A DNA stretch of 64,000 nucleotides from JACRAO01 sp964490895 (GTDB taxonomy: Bacteria; Bdellovibrionota; UBA1018): contig CAZBEI010000116.1 in NCBI GenBank assembly GCA_964490895.1, positions 19,452 through 83,451 on the forward strand. The letters run 5' to 3'. A program made the position numbers and the translations under genes. Within the stretch, counting starts at the first letter, position 1; each line of letters opens with the position of its first letter. The notes beneath the pieces were generated by a model, which saw nothing but the letters and a program-made list of their open reading frames with translations, did no database searches and had not been told where the DNA came from. Of the stretch, positions 45,855 through 56,003 are shown piece by piece.

Positions 45855-46991
45855 GAATATAAAAGAATCCTCAATCCTTTCATTTTTCTTGAGAAAAAGT
45901 CTTTTTTCTTGCTTGGACCCAGATCAACTGGCAAAACTTTTCTTCTCCGGAAACTGCTCCCCTCTCAAACATGCGCTTATATTAACTTACTGTCTGCGGA
46001 TATTTTTCTAAGGCTGTCAGCTGAGCCCAGCCTTCTGGGCGAAATGTTGGGAACTCACAAAATGGCAGTGATTGATGAGATTCAGCGTTTGCCGGAGTTG
46101 CTGAACGAAGTACACAATCTCATTGAAGATCACAATGCACGGTTTTTGCTCACGGGTTCTAGCGCCAGACGGCTGAAGCGGGAGCACGCAAATATGTTGG
46201 GTGGTCGAGCGGGAATGTTACGGTTTTTTCCCCTTGTGTACTCAGAGATTCCTCATTTCAATTTGGAGCAATACCTCCTGTTTGGAGGGTTGCCACGAGT
46301 TTGTGCCTCCGATGAGCCATCCCAAGAGTTGGAAGCTTATGTGAGCGTCTATTTGGAACAGGAAATTAAGCTCGAAGCCAATGTGCGCCATCTCGGGCCA
46401 TTCTCCCGCTTTCTAAAATCAGCTGCACTCAATAATGGCGAATTGATCAATTACACAAACATTGCAAGTGATTCGGGTGTGCCTGTGAGTACTGTTCGCG
46501 AATATTATAGCATTCTAGAGGACACGCTCCTTGGCATTCCCCTTGAACCGTGGCTTGAATCAAAGAAGAGAAAGGCCATTCAGACAGCTAAGTTTTATTT
46601 TTTTGATACAGGAGTCTGTCACTACATTTTAGGAACGCGCCAGCTCGACAGAAATTCTAATCTTTGGGGAAAATCCTTTGAGCAATTTATGTGTGTAGAG
46701 ATCAAGGCATACTTGTCGTATATTTCGAGCCGAAAAAAGTTAACATTCTGGAGGAGTATCAACAAACATGAGGTTGATTTTTTGATTGATGACGAAGTGG
46801 CTATCGAGGTTAAATCAACAAAAAAGATTCTGCCCAAGCATCTGTCCGGTATGCGCGCATTAAAAGAAGAAAAGATAATTCGCAAGTTCTACATGGTTTC
46901 CGAAGACAAAATTGAGCGAGTTTCGGAGGGGGTATCGATGATGCATTGGAGCAGTTTTTTGAAAGCTCTTTGGGGTGGAGAAATCGCTTGA
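45852..46991 (+). CDS. AAA ATPase with DUF4143/nuclease-like C-terminus (copy 2)
   Basis: 379 residues, same architecture as the gene at 30232: Walker A GPRSTGKT (22-29), Walker B MAVIDEIQ (71-78), LLTGSSARRLKREHANMLGGRAG near 98, and the C-terminal HEVDFLIDDEVAIEVKSTKK. The two are clearly homologous but diverged in sequence. No SD: the ATG lies in an inverted repeat and 41 bp after a TTGACG box. It is followed by a gene remnant at 47012, consistent with recent exchange here. Confidence 0.85.
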   Translation: MEYKRILNPFIFLEKKSFFLLGPRSTGKTFLLRKLLPSQTCAYINLLSADIFLRLSAEPSLLGEMLGTHKMAVIDEIQRLPELLNEVHNLIEDHNARFLLTGSSARRLKREHANMLGGRAGMLRFFPLVYSEIPHFNLEQYLLFGGLPRVCASDEPSQELEAYVSVYLEQEIKLEANVRHLGPFSRFLKSAALNNGELINYTNIASDSGVPVSTVREYYSILEDTLLGIPLEPWLESKKRKAIQTAKFYFFDTGVCHYILGTRQLDRNSNLWGKSFEQFMCVEIKAYLSYISSRKKLTFWRSINKHEVDFLIDDEVAIEVKSTKKILPKHLSGMRALKEEKIIRKFYMVSEDKIERVSEGVSMMHWSSFLKALWGGEIA

Positions 46992-47011
46992 TTTTTGATA
47001 GGTTGGCTTAG

Positions 47012-47128
47012 GCTCTATATGATGATGGCAGAAACTTTTTCGGAGACTTCTTCGAAGCAGACATCGCCAACGACTTTTCCATCAGCAAGGCGGTTACAGT
47101 AGAGGACAACTTGTTGAACGTGAAATAG
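47012..47128 (+). pseudogene. Unidentified C-terminal coding remnant
   Basis: 38 codons ending in TAG read ALYDDGRNFFGDFFEADIAN followed by DFSISKAVTVEDNLLNVK. An in-frame TAG precedes it directly, and there is no start, so this is the end of a lost gene. Codon use is more G/C-ending than nearby genes. Not recognised. It directly follows the second DUF4143 ATPase. Confidence 0.5.
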
Positions 47129-47203
47129 CCAGCCCCTCACTTTTATTTGCACAGTGCGTCAATTTGGTGTACAATCCCCCCGGGTCTATGTGTGTGAGGG
47201 TGT

Positions 47204-50200
47204 ATGCGATTCCTAGGATTTTTTAAATATTATTTATTTATAATTGTGGTGAGCACCCTTGCTTTAGGCTGCACCCAAAAAAGAGAGCCGCGCTTTGAAC
47301 AAGGCTCTGGAGTTGACAACCTAGATGCTCTATCTGATTTTCAAAATAAAGAATTCGATCTAGAAACAGGAAAAGAAATAGGGCCCACGCAGCTCAGTCT
47401 TTCGTCACAAGTTAAAATCAGTGACAAACTTGCAGATATCAACAACTTTGGTATTGTCTCTTATAAAACAGATGCAAAATTGCTTGGCTCTATCCCACTC
47501 CAAGGCCGAGAAAACTTTAAGTATAAAGTGCGGTACGTTGTTTCTAATAAGTATCTCAAAATCTACAAAGTAGGGAATAAAACCGACCTCTCCTACAAAG
47601 AACTCCCCTACGCAGAAACTTTGGGTGATGGACAATGGGGTGTGCCCCTCGTGGGCTATGAAATCAAAGGACTCTACCGCATCGAAAAAAAACTGAATGA
47701 ACAAGACCAAGAAACTCATCGTTTGATTCCTATCGAAACCAAAGATCTAAGCCAGGCAACGCACGCCAAAATTGACTATAATAGCCGCACCGTCTTTGAA
47801 CCCGTCAAAATGGTGGATGTATTTACCGCAAACCTCTTTGATGGAGACTGGTACTATGCAGAAACCATTGTCGAAGCCTCCGAAGAAAATAAAAGCATGA
47901 TTGGTTCTTACCTCAACCGAGATTATGGTTTTATAAATGCCACAAAAATCAGGTTTTCTAAGGACTCTAATAAAGTAAGAGGAATCAACATCAACCTAGA
48001 CAAACGCATCGATCAAACAAAAGATATCAACGAAAAAAATGTCTTCGAAATCCCTGTGAACTGGGTAGATCTCAGGACAGCTAAAAACGGAAGTGAACCC
48101 GGCCTCAAAGGAGAAGTCCACTTAGACAACGGATGGAAAGATAGAAAATACGTAGAAGTCAAATTCTCAGAAATCTTAACAGACGAATATGCTAATACGT
48201 CTGTCAATAAATTAGTAGACCTCGAAATTGATCAAGATTATTTTTCGTTCACAATATCTAAAACTGGGCAAGGGATCCGCACCAAGTATACTTTTTTAAA
48301 GTCAGGAAAACGCCCTTATAATGAACGTCAATATTTTATAGAAGACAGGGAAAAATTTGGTTATTATTACAATGTCCAAGCTCATATTGATGATTATGGC
48401 ATTTATAGAAAATCAGACATAGAATCAAAGTTGCGACTCAATCGATTTGATCCAGAAAAAAACATTGTTTTTCACTTCTCCGCTTCCTCTCCAAAAAACT
48501 ATCGAGAAATGGCAAGGCAAGTGGTTACATCCTGGAATGAGACCTTTGCAAAATCTGGAGCCAAAAGTAAGGTTATTTTGGACGAAGGCTTAGATGTCCA
48601 ACTGGGAGACCTCAGGTACAATACGATCAACTTGATTGACTCTCTTGCAGCAAACCAATTACTGGGATTTGGTCCATCTATCACAGACCCTCTTTCTGGA
48701 GAAATTATTTCAGCTACGGCTAATATTTATATCGGCCCCTTTAGAGAAAGCATGGCAGGTTTGCTGAGGCGTTATATCTTAGCTCATTCGTCAGAAGACC
48801 CTAAGATTAAAAATTTAAATCACGCAGGTTTGACTTTTCTATCTGCACCTATTGACAATACGAGCACACCCGCAATGGGCGAAAAATTTGAGGCCTCTCG
48901 TTTTATTGAAACCTGGATCCAAAACCGCTCTCAAGAAATGGCACAACAAAATCTTTGGGACAAAGAACGAATCTACAATAACAAAAAACCATGTGATTAT
49001 AGCCTTACTGGGAAATATTTGTCTGAATCTATCGAAGCAAAATGTCCAGAAGTACTTGCCTATATTGAACAACTCAAAGCAAATCGCCAAAGCGTTTTAG
49101 AGAATGAAATGGAGGTTTTGAGTTCTTGCATAGAAAAACTCTTGCCAGAAAAACTGATGGCTACCCTTGTTCACGAAATGGGTCATAACTTTGGCCTCAG
49201 GCATAATTTTACAGCCTCCAATGATACCGCAAACTTTTATGATCAAGCAGTGACTCAGACAAAAGAGGTGGTGCGAAGTTCATCTGCTATGGACTATGTG
49301 GCTTTTGACGAGGATCGGCTCATCATACCTGGCACCTATGACATTGCGGCCATCAAATATGGTTATTCTAACAAAGTAGAATTAAAGGATGGGAAAGACC
49401 TCTCCATTGATCCAAAGCTCAACATTTCAAAAAGCACCCAAGGAGTGGCACTCAAACCCTATAAATTTTGTACAGATAATGATGCAGAGGATGGATATTG
49501 GTCAGATCCCCTTTGTATGCGCCACGATGCTGGCACGACCCCAGAAGAACTCGTCGATCGAATCATCCACGAGTTCGAAGCAAGCTATATCATCCACAAT
49601 TTTAGATGGGATCGCAAGCAGATTGCCTCTCCAGAACAGTTAGTAGCCTCTCGAGTCCAATATACCTATTCACGACTCCACAGAATTTACGAGGAGTGGA
49701 GATACCTACTTGCCTCAGAGATTGGAGAAGAAAAAAAATATCTTGACGATTTTGATGATCCAGGCTCATACGAAAAATTTATTAAAAAAACAATTAACTC
49801 TTCTAAAAAAAGAAACACACTGAACCAATACCGAAAAGCAGCACAAAAAATATTTGATTTTTTCAGTGAACTTGCCTTTCGCCCCAACCGTTATTGCATA
49901 TACAGCGATGGCACAAAAACAGATATCAAAGAACTTGAGCTGATTCGCCAAGAAGTCTATAGAGCCTCTGAGCATTCTGTCAAAAGCTGTCTTGACTCAG
50001 AAGATCAGATTCTACAGGAATATCTAAAATCTAAAAAATATCAAATCATAGACGAAGTGGGCTATTCATTTAGCGACATGAGGTACTCCAAAGACATTGC
50101 CGACATCAAAGAACCACTTGATGTCATTGGAATCATGAACGACAAAATGGCCGTATTGACATTTTTAACCCGCAGGATCTGTCTTGCACAAAAACTAGAA

Positions 50201-51139
50201 GAATACAACGATTTTTCACCCAACTTTTTGGACGAACCTCCATTTAGAGCTAGGATTTTAGAAAAACTCAAGGAGAGAATTTTTGATGGAGTCACTCTCA
50301 AAACTAAAACAGAGACAATACAAAATTCCATCCGATTTCTAAAAGAAAAAGATTTCCTCACAACCTTTGTCATCCAATTCTACAATGGACTCTCTGTGCC
50401 AGAAAAAATGGACCTCAATTTACAGAGAGCAACCTCATTTAGATTTATTAGGACTGCCATGCCCAATCAAATCGAAGGGAAAATGGGTGTGATCAACATG
50501 GCACCAACCTATTATGTATTGGCTGGATCCAAAGAAGAATTCTTTAACTATAAGACGCTTCAGAAATATCAAGAATTGGACGAACTCTCAAGCTTCAGCG
50601 CTGACAAAGCAAACGACAAGCCAAACATAGGCCAGTACAAAAATCAAGTCGCCCCCTTTGTACAATCTCTCAAAGAGTTTCCAGATAAGGAAACATTCTT
50701 AGCTCTTAGCTTTAGTAAATATCAATCTTACATGGATCAATTGACCCAAAACCTAAAAGAAACTGGAGCACTTGGAGAAGCTCTTTTGCAGAAATTAGGA
50801 GACACTGGAGTTGCTTATACAAATCAAATAAAATTATTTGCTGGCATCACTCAACTCAAAATCACCCAAAGTGGCTCCTATAATGATTTAATAAACTCTC
50901 TTGAAACAGATAAAAAAATCCCACCAGCCACAAAAAAAGCCATTTTAAAATCTTTGGACATTTTACCTGCTTCCAGTGAGCTTTTAGACGATGCGGTCAA
51001 TCAATTGATTCTACAAGTCGTTGCAGAGTATGACCAAGCACTGTTAAAACACAACCAGTACATCGCGCAACAAAACGAATATGACGCACAAAAGACGCTC
51101 CTATTTGAAATCATCGCACGGTTAGCATCACCCAATTAA
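47204..51139 (+). CDS. Very large metzincin-like zinc protease lipoprotein
   Basis: 1311 residues, lipoprotein signal ending LALGC (Cys23). The zinc motif HExxHxxGxxH is at 657-667 (HEMGHNFGLRH), followed about 38 residues later by a Met-turn-like SSAMDY, so metzincin-type. This resembles the zinc-dependent metalloproteases with DUF5117-type N-terminal domains, though I cannot confirm. The long N-terminal (about 600 residues) and C-terminal (about 600) parts have no recognisable fold. It is followed after 14 bp by a beta-barrel-like gene. A large outer-membrane or secreted protease is likely, and predatory or degradative roles would fit. Confidence 0.85.
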   Translation: MRFLGFFKYYLFIIVVSTLALGCTQKREPRFEQGSGVDNLDALSDFQNKEFDLETGKEIGPTQLSLSSQVKISDKLADINNFGIVSYKTDAKLLGSIPLQGRENFKYKVRYVVSNKYLKIYKVGNKTDLSYKELPYAETLGDGQWGVPLVGYEIKGLYRIEKKLNEQDQETHRLIPIETKDLSQATHAKIDYNSRTVFEPVKMVDVFTANLFDGDWYYAETIVEASEENKSMIGSYLNRDYGFINATKIRFSKDSNKVRGININLDKRIDQTKDINEKNVFEIPVNWVDLRTAKNGSEPGLKGEVHLDNGWKDRKYVEVKFSEILTDEYANTSVNKLVDLEIDQDYFSFTISKTGQGIRTKYTFLKSGKRPYNERQYFIEDREKFGYYYNVQAHIDDYGIYRKSDIESKLRLNRFDPEKNIVFHFSASSPKNYREMARQVVTSWNETFAKSGAKSKVILDEGLDVQLGDLRYNTINLIDSLAANQLLGFGPSITDPLSGEIISATANIYIGPFRESMAGLLRRYILAHSSEDPKIKNLNHAGLTFLSAPIDNTSTPAMGEKFEASRFIETWIQNRSQEMAQQNLWDKERIYNNKKPCDYSLTGKYLSESIEAKCPEVLAYIEQLKANRQSVLENEMEVLSSCIEKLLPEKLMATLVHEMGHNFGLRHNFTASNDTANFYDQAVTQTKEVVRSSSAMDYVAFDEDRLIIPGTYDIAAIKYGYSNKVELKDGKDLSIDPKLNISKSTQGVALKPYKFCTDNDAEDGYWSDPLCMRHDAGTTPEELVDRIIHEFEASYIIHNFRWDRKQIASPEQLVASRVQYTYSRLHRIYEEWRYLLASEIGEEKKYLDDFDDPGSYEKFIKKTINSSKKRNTLNQYRKAAQKIFDFFSELAFRPNRYCIYSDGTKTDIKELELIRQEVYRASEHSVKSCLDSEDQILQEYLKSKKYQIIDEVGYSFSDMRYSKDIADIKEPLDVIGIMNDKMAVLTFLTRRICLAQKLEEYNDFSPNFLDEPPFRARILEKLKERIFDGVTLKTKTETIQNSIRFLKEKDFLTTFVIQFYNGLSVPEKMDLNLQRATSFRFIRTAMPNQIEGKMGVINMAPTYYVLAGSKEEFFNYKTLQKYQELDELSSFSADKANDKPNIGQYKNQVAPFVQSLKEFPDKETFLALSFSKYQSYMDQLTQNLKETGALGEALLQKLGDTGVAYTNQIKLFAGITQLKITQSGSYNDLINSLETDKKIPPATKKAILKSLDILPASSELLDDAVNQLILQVVAEYDQALLKHNQYIAQQNEYDAQKTLLFEIIARLASPN

Positions 51140-51153
51140 AAAGAGGGTAAAAA

Positions 51154-51960
51154 ATGCCTCGTAGCTTGTCTTTATTGTTTTATTGCTTCTTTGGCGCTCT
51201 TTGTGCCAGTTTTGTCTCCTCTCTTGGATTCGCAGAATTTCATTTCGAATCAAGTCTTGAGACATCTACTAACCTTGAGCCATTAAAAAGTGAGCAAAAA
51301 TATTTAGACTCTTCGCTTTATCTTGTACCAAAGCTTCAACTCACTCCCACCTGGAGCCTAAATGCCCTCATCGAAATCGATCATCAGGGGACTCAAGATC
51401 GTAAAACAACTGTGGAGCGATCCGAACTAGGAGGAGAATATAGCGCTATCCCACTTAACCCCTACTCTTTGCTTACACTTAGGGGTGCTCTTCTTGTTCC
51501 ACTGGGTGAGAAACAAAGCACACAAAATAGTATGATCCTTGGTTTTAGATTTGGTCCAGTGCTAAAATTTGACCTTGCCTCTCGTGGCTTATTCCCATTG
51601 ATGGGCTCTTTTGAAATCACAGGTTCTCGTGTTTTTTATCTCTACGAAACAGCTCTCAATGGAAAATCTAATAACAAATACATTCTCAAAAATGAACTCG
51701 ACTTAGACTTTAAGCTCATTAAAAATCTACACTTTCTAACAACTTTTATTTATCTTTCGGGTTGGAACTATCAAAACACCCTATCTAATAAATTTAAATT
51801 CTCTGAGGAGCTCTCTTATGAGTTAAGCTCCCATTTTGCATTGGGGCTTGGACACTCAAACGCAGCCTCTGCATTGAGAGCCAATGGACAGACATCAAAC
51901 GTCTCCATTTTTGATCCAAACACTTCGACTCTGTACACAGCTCTTACTTATCTGTTTTAG
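51154..51960 (+). CDS. Predicted outer-membrane beta-barrel protein
   Basis: 268 residues. Signal peptide ends near residue 28 (GFAEFHFES). Remaining sequence is rich in alternating hydrophobic/polar strands (LYLVPKLQLTPTWSLNALIEID) and ends with an aromatic residue (TYLF), as outer-membrane barrels do. It directly follows the large protease gene and may anchor or export it; that is inference. Confidence 0.75.
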   Translation: MPRSLSLLFYCFFGALCASFVSSLGFAEFHFESSLETSTNLEPLKSEQKYLDSSLYLVPKLQLTPTWSLNALIEIDHQGTQDRKTTVERSELGGEYSAIPLNPYSLLTLRGALLVPLGEKQSTQNSMILGFRFGPVLKFDLASRGLFPLMGSFEITGSRVFYLYETALNGKSNNKYILKNELDLDFKLIKNLHFLTTFIYLSGWNYQNTLSNKFKFSEELSYELSSHFALGLGHSNAASALRANGQTSNVSIFDPNTSTLYTALTYLF

Positions 51961-52008
51961 AAACCACTTTCGGGCCACGTCCGATTAATTCAAACACAAA
52001 AAAAAGGC

Positions 52009-54363
52009 TTATTTACTCGTCATTTCCCAGCTGCCATCCCAATCTGTGGCGGGAGGGTTTTTCTTAAACTCAAGGCATCTTTCCATAAAAACTTCGCATG
52101 GGCCGTCCATTTTGTCAGGACTCATACGCAAAGTTTGATTGGCTTGTTCGAACTTGGCCATGGCTTCGTCCCATTTTTGTTTTGTATAAAGCTCACGCCC
52201 CTCCTGAAAAAACTTTAGACCCTCGCTCGAATATTCGTGTTCTAAAAGCTGAATGAGCTCTACCGCTTTTTTCTTTCCCTTTACTTTGACAAAATCTAGC
52301 ACCCGATGAGAGGGGAGTGGCTCGCCCGTTTTTTCAATACTGTCAAAAGTAAATCGAGAGGTGACAATGGTCACACCATAGGGTTTTGTCAGACCCTCCA
52401 TCCGAGAGGCTAAATTGACATGATCCCCAATGACAGTGTACTCAAAAATTCGCTCTGAGCCCATGTTTCCAACATTGACCGCTCCGGAATTGATCCCAAT
52501 TCCAGCATAGACATCCACCCCATATTGTTCCTTAAAACGAGCTTGATGCTGCGACAGCGCCTTTTGCATCTGGATCGCTGCACGACAGGCATTTGCGGCA
52601 TGTTTAGGCTGGTCCAAAGGCGCCCCCCAAAAAGCCATGACCGCATCTCCAATGTATTTGTCTAAAGTTCCCTCGTGGTCAAAAACAAGGTCTGTCATGA
52701 TCCCCAAATAGTCATTTAGAAATTGAGCCAACTCCTTGGCATCCATTTTTTCTGAGAAGGTGGTAAAACCCCGAATATCAGAAAATAAAATGGAGAGCTC
52801 TCTTTTCTCACCCCCCACCGAAAGTTTAGAGGGATCTTTTAAGATAGAATCCACGATCGCGGGAGCCACATACTTAGAAAAAGCACCTTTGATAAATTTT
52901 TTATTCTTTTCCTCTTGAACATACTTGATTGCCAAAGTGAGAATAAAAATAGTCCCCATTTCTAGATAAAACAAACTCGTATTCCAATTGATTTGATGAC
53001 TAAAAAGTACCTTGAGGTCAAAAAAACCAAATCCCGCAAAACATGCCATAAATAAAAAAAGAGCTGGGATAGACTCTAACCGCTCTGTAAAATAAGCAAA
53101 CAAAAGAGCGCCCAGGAGCATGAGGACATAGACCCAGAGCGAACTACGAGCTCCAGAGCCCGCAGACATAAAATCAGAAGACAAAATATTATCCAAAATA
53201 TTGGCGTGTCCCTCTACCCCTGGGACATTGTGGTCAAAGGGAAAAGCCCGCATGTCAAATACACCTAAGGCCGAAAGCCCAATCAGCACAAAGGCGTCTT
53301 TTAAGAGTTCTTTTTTGGAGTTTGAAGCTATTTTTCTCTCTCCGGAGGCGAGTAGTTTTTCTATTGGGATTTCGTCTTCGTCTCCCATCACCTGGAGGGC
53401 GCGCACATATTGAAAAGAATTGGAGGGACCTCTAAAATTTATTTCCATAGCCCCCAGTGGACTGACGTGAATTTTTTTGTCACTTTTTGAAAATGAAATA
53501 GAAGAAATTTTTTGTTTTTGATCGAGCGAGATTTTAAGATCGTCTTTGAGTATAATTCGGGCCATCTCAAGCGGTAAAGAAGGATAGGGTTTTCCTCCAA
53601 TCATCATCACCAAATTGGTCCTTCGAATGTATCCGTCATGATCGGGCCAAGCATCAAAGAATCCACCGTGAGTTGCAGGGTTACTAAACATTTGGATATT
53701 GGCAATCAGATCAAACCCAAACAAAAATGTAGCTTTTTTCTGGTCAAATCCGAAAGGAGTTTCGAAATTAGAGTAAGCAAATTTTTTAAAATCTTTCGGA
53801 ATAGCCGATGATTTTTCGGAATCTCCTGTGATGCACACTTCTTCGGCCGATGCATACGCAGGCTGACACTTGCTTTCCGCTGACCAACCGAGCACCAATT
53901 CGTTTTTATGGAGTTCGATTGTTTTTTTGAGTTCATAATCAGTTTCGAATTTTTCGATCAACCCTCCCAGTTGATTTTGCTTAAGGACAGAACCTAACTC
54001 TGCAGAAATCCTTCGATCAGGCTCAGAAAAGGTCATGTCTAAACCCACCACTCGCGCACCTGCTTGAAAGGTTTTCTCAATCAAATAGGCCGTAATATCT
54101 CGGTGCCAGGGCCAGCGTCCCAGTTGCGCAATCGCATCGCTATCGATCTCTACAATGACCACTTTATTTTTGGGCATTTCGGTGCCCCGTAAGTTAAATT
54201 TCAAATTAGTAAAAGTCCCAGAAAGAACTTGCAATGAGGGAAACAGCTTGGTCCTTAAAAATTTATTATAAAGTGTTCCGCTCACTCCACACTCCGAAAT
54301 ATAATATGTAAATGCAAAGCCGAACAAAATGGGAATTTGAAAAAGCCAAATCTTATTCTTCAT
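52009..54363 (-). CDS. CHASE2-domain adenylate/guanylate cyclase
   Basis: 784 residues. Signal-anchor helix, periplasmic CHASE2 sensor (about 35-400, VVIVEIDSDAIAQLGRWPW near 69), then three hydrophobic helices and a class III cyclase (about 515-700) with the metal-binding LFSDIRGFT and DKYIGDAVMAFWG, and YTVIGDHVNLASRMEG. The C-terminus has a short TPR-like tail (FFQEGRELYTKQKWDEAMAKF). It makes cAMP or cGMP in response to an external cue. It is divergent from the CheY-like gene with only 38-50 bp between. Confidence 0.93.
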   Translation of the reverse strand: MKNKIWLFQIPILFGFAFTYYISECGVSGTLYNKFLRTKLFPSLQVLSGTFTNLKFNLRGTEMPKNKVVIVEIDSDAIAQLGRWPWHRDITAYLIEKTFQAGARVVGLDMTFSEPDRRISAELGSVLKQNQLGGLIEKFETDYELKKTIELHKNELVLGWSAESKCQPAYASAEEVCITGDSEKSSAIPKDFKKFAYSNFETPFGFDQKKATFLFGFDLIANIQMFSNPATHGGFFDAWPDHDGYIRRTNLVMMIGGKPYPSLPLEMARIILKDDLKISLDQKQKISSISFSKSDKKIHVSPLGAMEINFRGPSNSFQYVRALQVMGDEDEIPIEKLLASGERKIASNSKKELLKDAFVLIGLSALGVFDMRAFPFDHNVPGVEGHANILDNILSSDFMSAGSGARSSLWVYVLMLLGALLFAYFTERLESIPALFLFMACFAGFGFFDLKVLFSHQINWNTSLFYLEMGTIFILTLAIKYVQEEKNKKFIKGAFSKYVAPAIVDSILKDPSKLSVGGEKRELSILFSDIRGFTTFSEKMDAKELAQFLNDYLGIMTDLVFDHEGTLDKYIGDAVMAFWGAPLDQPKHAANACRAAIQMQKALSQHQARFKEQYGVDVYAGIGINSGAVNVGNMGSERIFEYTVIGDHVNLASRMEGLTKPYGVTIVTSRFTFDSIEKTGEPLPSHRVLDFVKVKGKKKAVELIQLLEHEYSSEGLKFFQEGRELYTKQKWDEAMAKFEQANQTLRMSPDKMDGPCEVFMERCLEFKKNPPATDWDGSWEMTSK

Positions 54364-54401
54364 GCCACTGCCCCCATTAGACGCGACCGAAATCCTCTGT
54401 T

Positions 54402-54821
54402 ATGATTGAAGTCATGGATGTTGTGGATCAGACCAAAAGCCCGAGAATATTGATTGTGGATGACATGCCCGCCATGCGAAAGCTGATCGTGGAAATGCTC
54501 GAATTTGGTGGATTTTTTAAGATGCGAGAGGCCGAAGATGGTGAAATCGCCTGGAAGCTTATCCAAGAAGAAGCCTTTGACCTGATTATTGCTGATTGGA
54601 ACATGCCTGGACTCAGCGGAATGGAGCTTTTGCGATCGGTTCGCACTCACCAAAAAACAAAATCCATTCCTTTTTTGATGGTGACAGGTAGGTGTGAACA
54701 AGCCCATATTGACGAAGCTCTTTATGCGGGAGTGAGCGACTACATTGTAAAACCCTTTGATGCAGGGAGCTTGGTCCAAAAAATATCTGAAATCCGCCTG
54801 GGTTCTCATGAGATTAAATAA
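54402..54821 (+). CDS. CheY-like single-domain response regulator
   Basis: 139 residues (135 if started at the Met at 54414). Receiver landmarks: D20/D21, phospho-acceptor D65 (IIADWNMPG), T95 and K117 (VKPF). No output domain, as in CheY. Its partner kinase is not in the window. The promoter must lie inside or next to the short gap to the divergent cyclase gene. Confidence 0.9.
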   Translation: MIEVMDVVDQTKSPRILIVDDMPAMRKLIVEMLEFGGFFKMREAEDGEIAWKLIQEEAFDLIIADWNMPGLSGMELLRSVRTHQKTKSIPFLMVTGRCEQAHIDEALYAGVSDYIVKPFDAGSLVQKISEIRLGSHEIK

Positions 54822-54905
54822 AGCCCAAAGAAAAACCCAAACAAAAGACTGATCCACTTCATCGATTTAGCCTCGTTTACTTCATCGGAAACTTGGGGCT
54901 TAGGG

Positions 54906-56003
54906 CTAAACGAGCTTAACAATCACCTTCATAAATTCTGTCTGAAAGCGCTCTTTGGAGAACTGAGAGGCTCTTTGTCGAGAGTCTTCTTCTCGAAATT
55001 GCACTTCGCGGTTTTCGATTTTCAAAACTGCGTCGATTAAACCCTGTGTCGTCTGTGGCTCAAACAACAACCCTGTTTTTTCAGTGATTGTCTCTACAGC
55101 ACCCCCCAGACGGTAGGCAATGACAGGGGCTCCAGAAGCCATGGCTTCGAGCACAGTGATCCCAAAATCCTCAACTCCAGGAAAAATAAATGCTCGACAT
55201 TTAGAAAATAAATCCTCGATCGCCCGGTTCGAAACAGGTCCGAGAAATTCGATCGTAGGACCTGCCATTTTTTTAAGTTTTTTCTCATCTTGGCCAGAAC
55301 CTACAATCATCAGAGGGAGTTTGAGCTCATTAAATGCCCGAATGGCCAAATCAATTCTTTTATAGGGCGCAAAAGCTCCAACTATCAAATAATTTTTTCC
55401 GGGCTTTCTCGGCATAGAAAATCGTGTCAAATCCACAAAAGGGTAAATTACTTTTGACTCACGTCCCCAAAACTCCCGGATTTTTCCTGCAATAAATTCG
55501 CTATTGGCAATCACCGTATCTACCCGTTCGGGCGCACTTGATGCCACATCCCATTTTTGAAGCCTTTTTCTAATAAGGCGGGCTGCCAAGCGCACTGGCA
55601 GCGCGGCGCGGCCTTTTCCAAAATAGTCTTCGAATCGATCCCACATGTAGCGCATGGGCGCATGGACATAACTCACATGGTGAGAGCCGGGACTTTTTCT
55701 GATGCCTTTGGCCACACAGTGAGAAGACGAAATAATAAGATCATACCCCTTGAGCTTAAACGCCTCAATCATGCGTGGCATGAAAGGCAAAAAAAACCGG
55801 TATCTTTTTTCTACCCCAGGAATTTTTTGCAAAGTGCTCGTATGTCGCTTTAAAGTCGTCAAAATGGGCGAAATTTTTCCAGGAACATAGAGCAATGTAT
55901 ACAAATCTGCCTTTGGAAAAAGCTCTGCAATAGCCTCGAGCACTGACTCTCCACCCCTCATGCCAGTAAGCCAATCATGAACGAGCGCGACTTTAAGATT
56001 CAT
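54906..56003 (-). CDS. GT4-type glycosyltransferase
   Basis: 365 residues, GT-B fold family 4. N-terminus VALVHDWLTGMRGGESVLEAI is typical of mannosyltransferases (WbaZ-like); the C-terminal donor motif is FPGVEDFGITVLEAMASGAPVIAY near 280. Probably builds O-antigen or capsule on lipid carrier in the cytoplasm. It overlaps the glycosyltransferase gene upstream by 11 bp. Confidence 0.9.
   Translation of the reverse strand: MNLKVALVHDWLTGMRGGESVLEAIAELFPKADLYTLLYVPGKISPILTTLKRHTSTLQKIPGVEKRYRFFLPFMPRMIEAFKLKGYDLIISSSHCVAKGIRKSPGSHHVSYVHAPMRYMWDRFEDYFGKGRAALPVRLAARLIRKRLQKWDVASSAPERVDTVIANSEFIAGKIREFWGRESKVIYPFVDLTRFSMPRKPGKNYLIVGAFAPYKRIDLAIRAFNELKLPLMIVGSGQDEKKLKKMAGPTIEFLGPVSNRAIEDLFSKCRAFIFPGVEDFGITVLEAMASGAPVIAYRLGGAVETITEKTGLLFEPQTTQGLIDAVLKIENREVQFREEDSRQRASQFSKERFQTEFMKVIVKLV

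Noticed and set aside
54360..54857. 165-residue minus-strand open frame
   Set aside because: Antisense to the CheY-like gene, which has complete receiver motifs.
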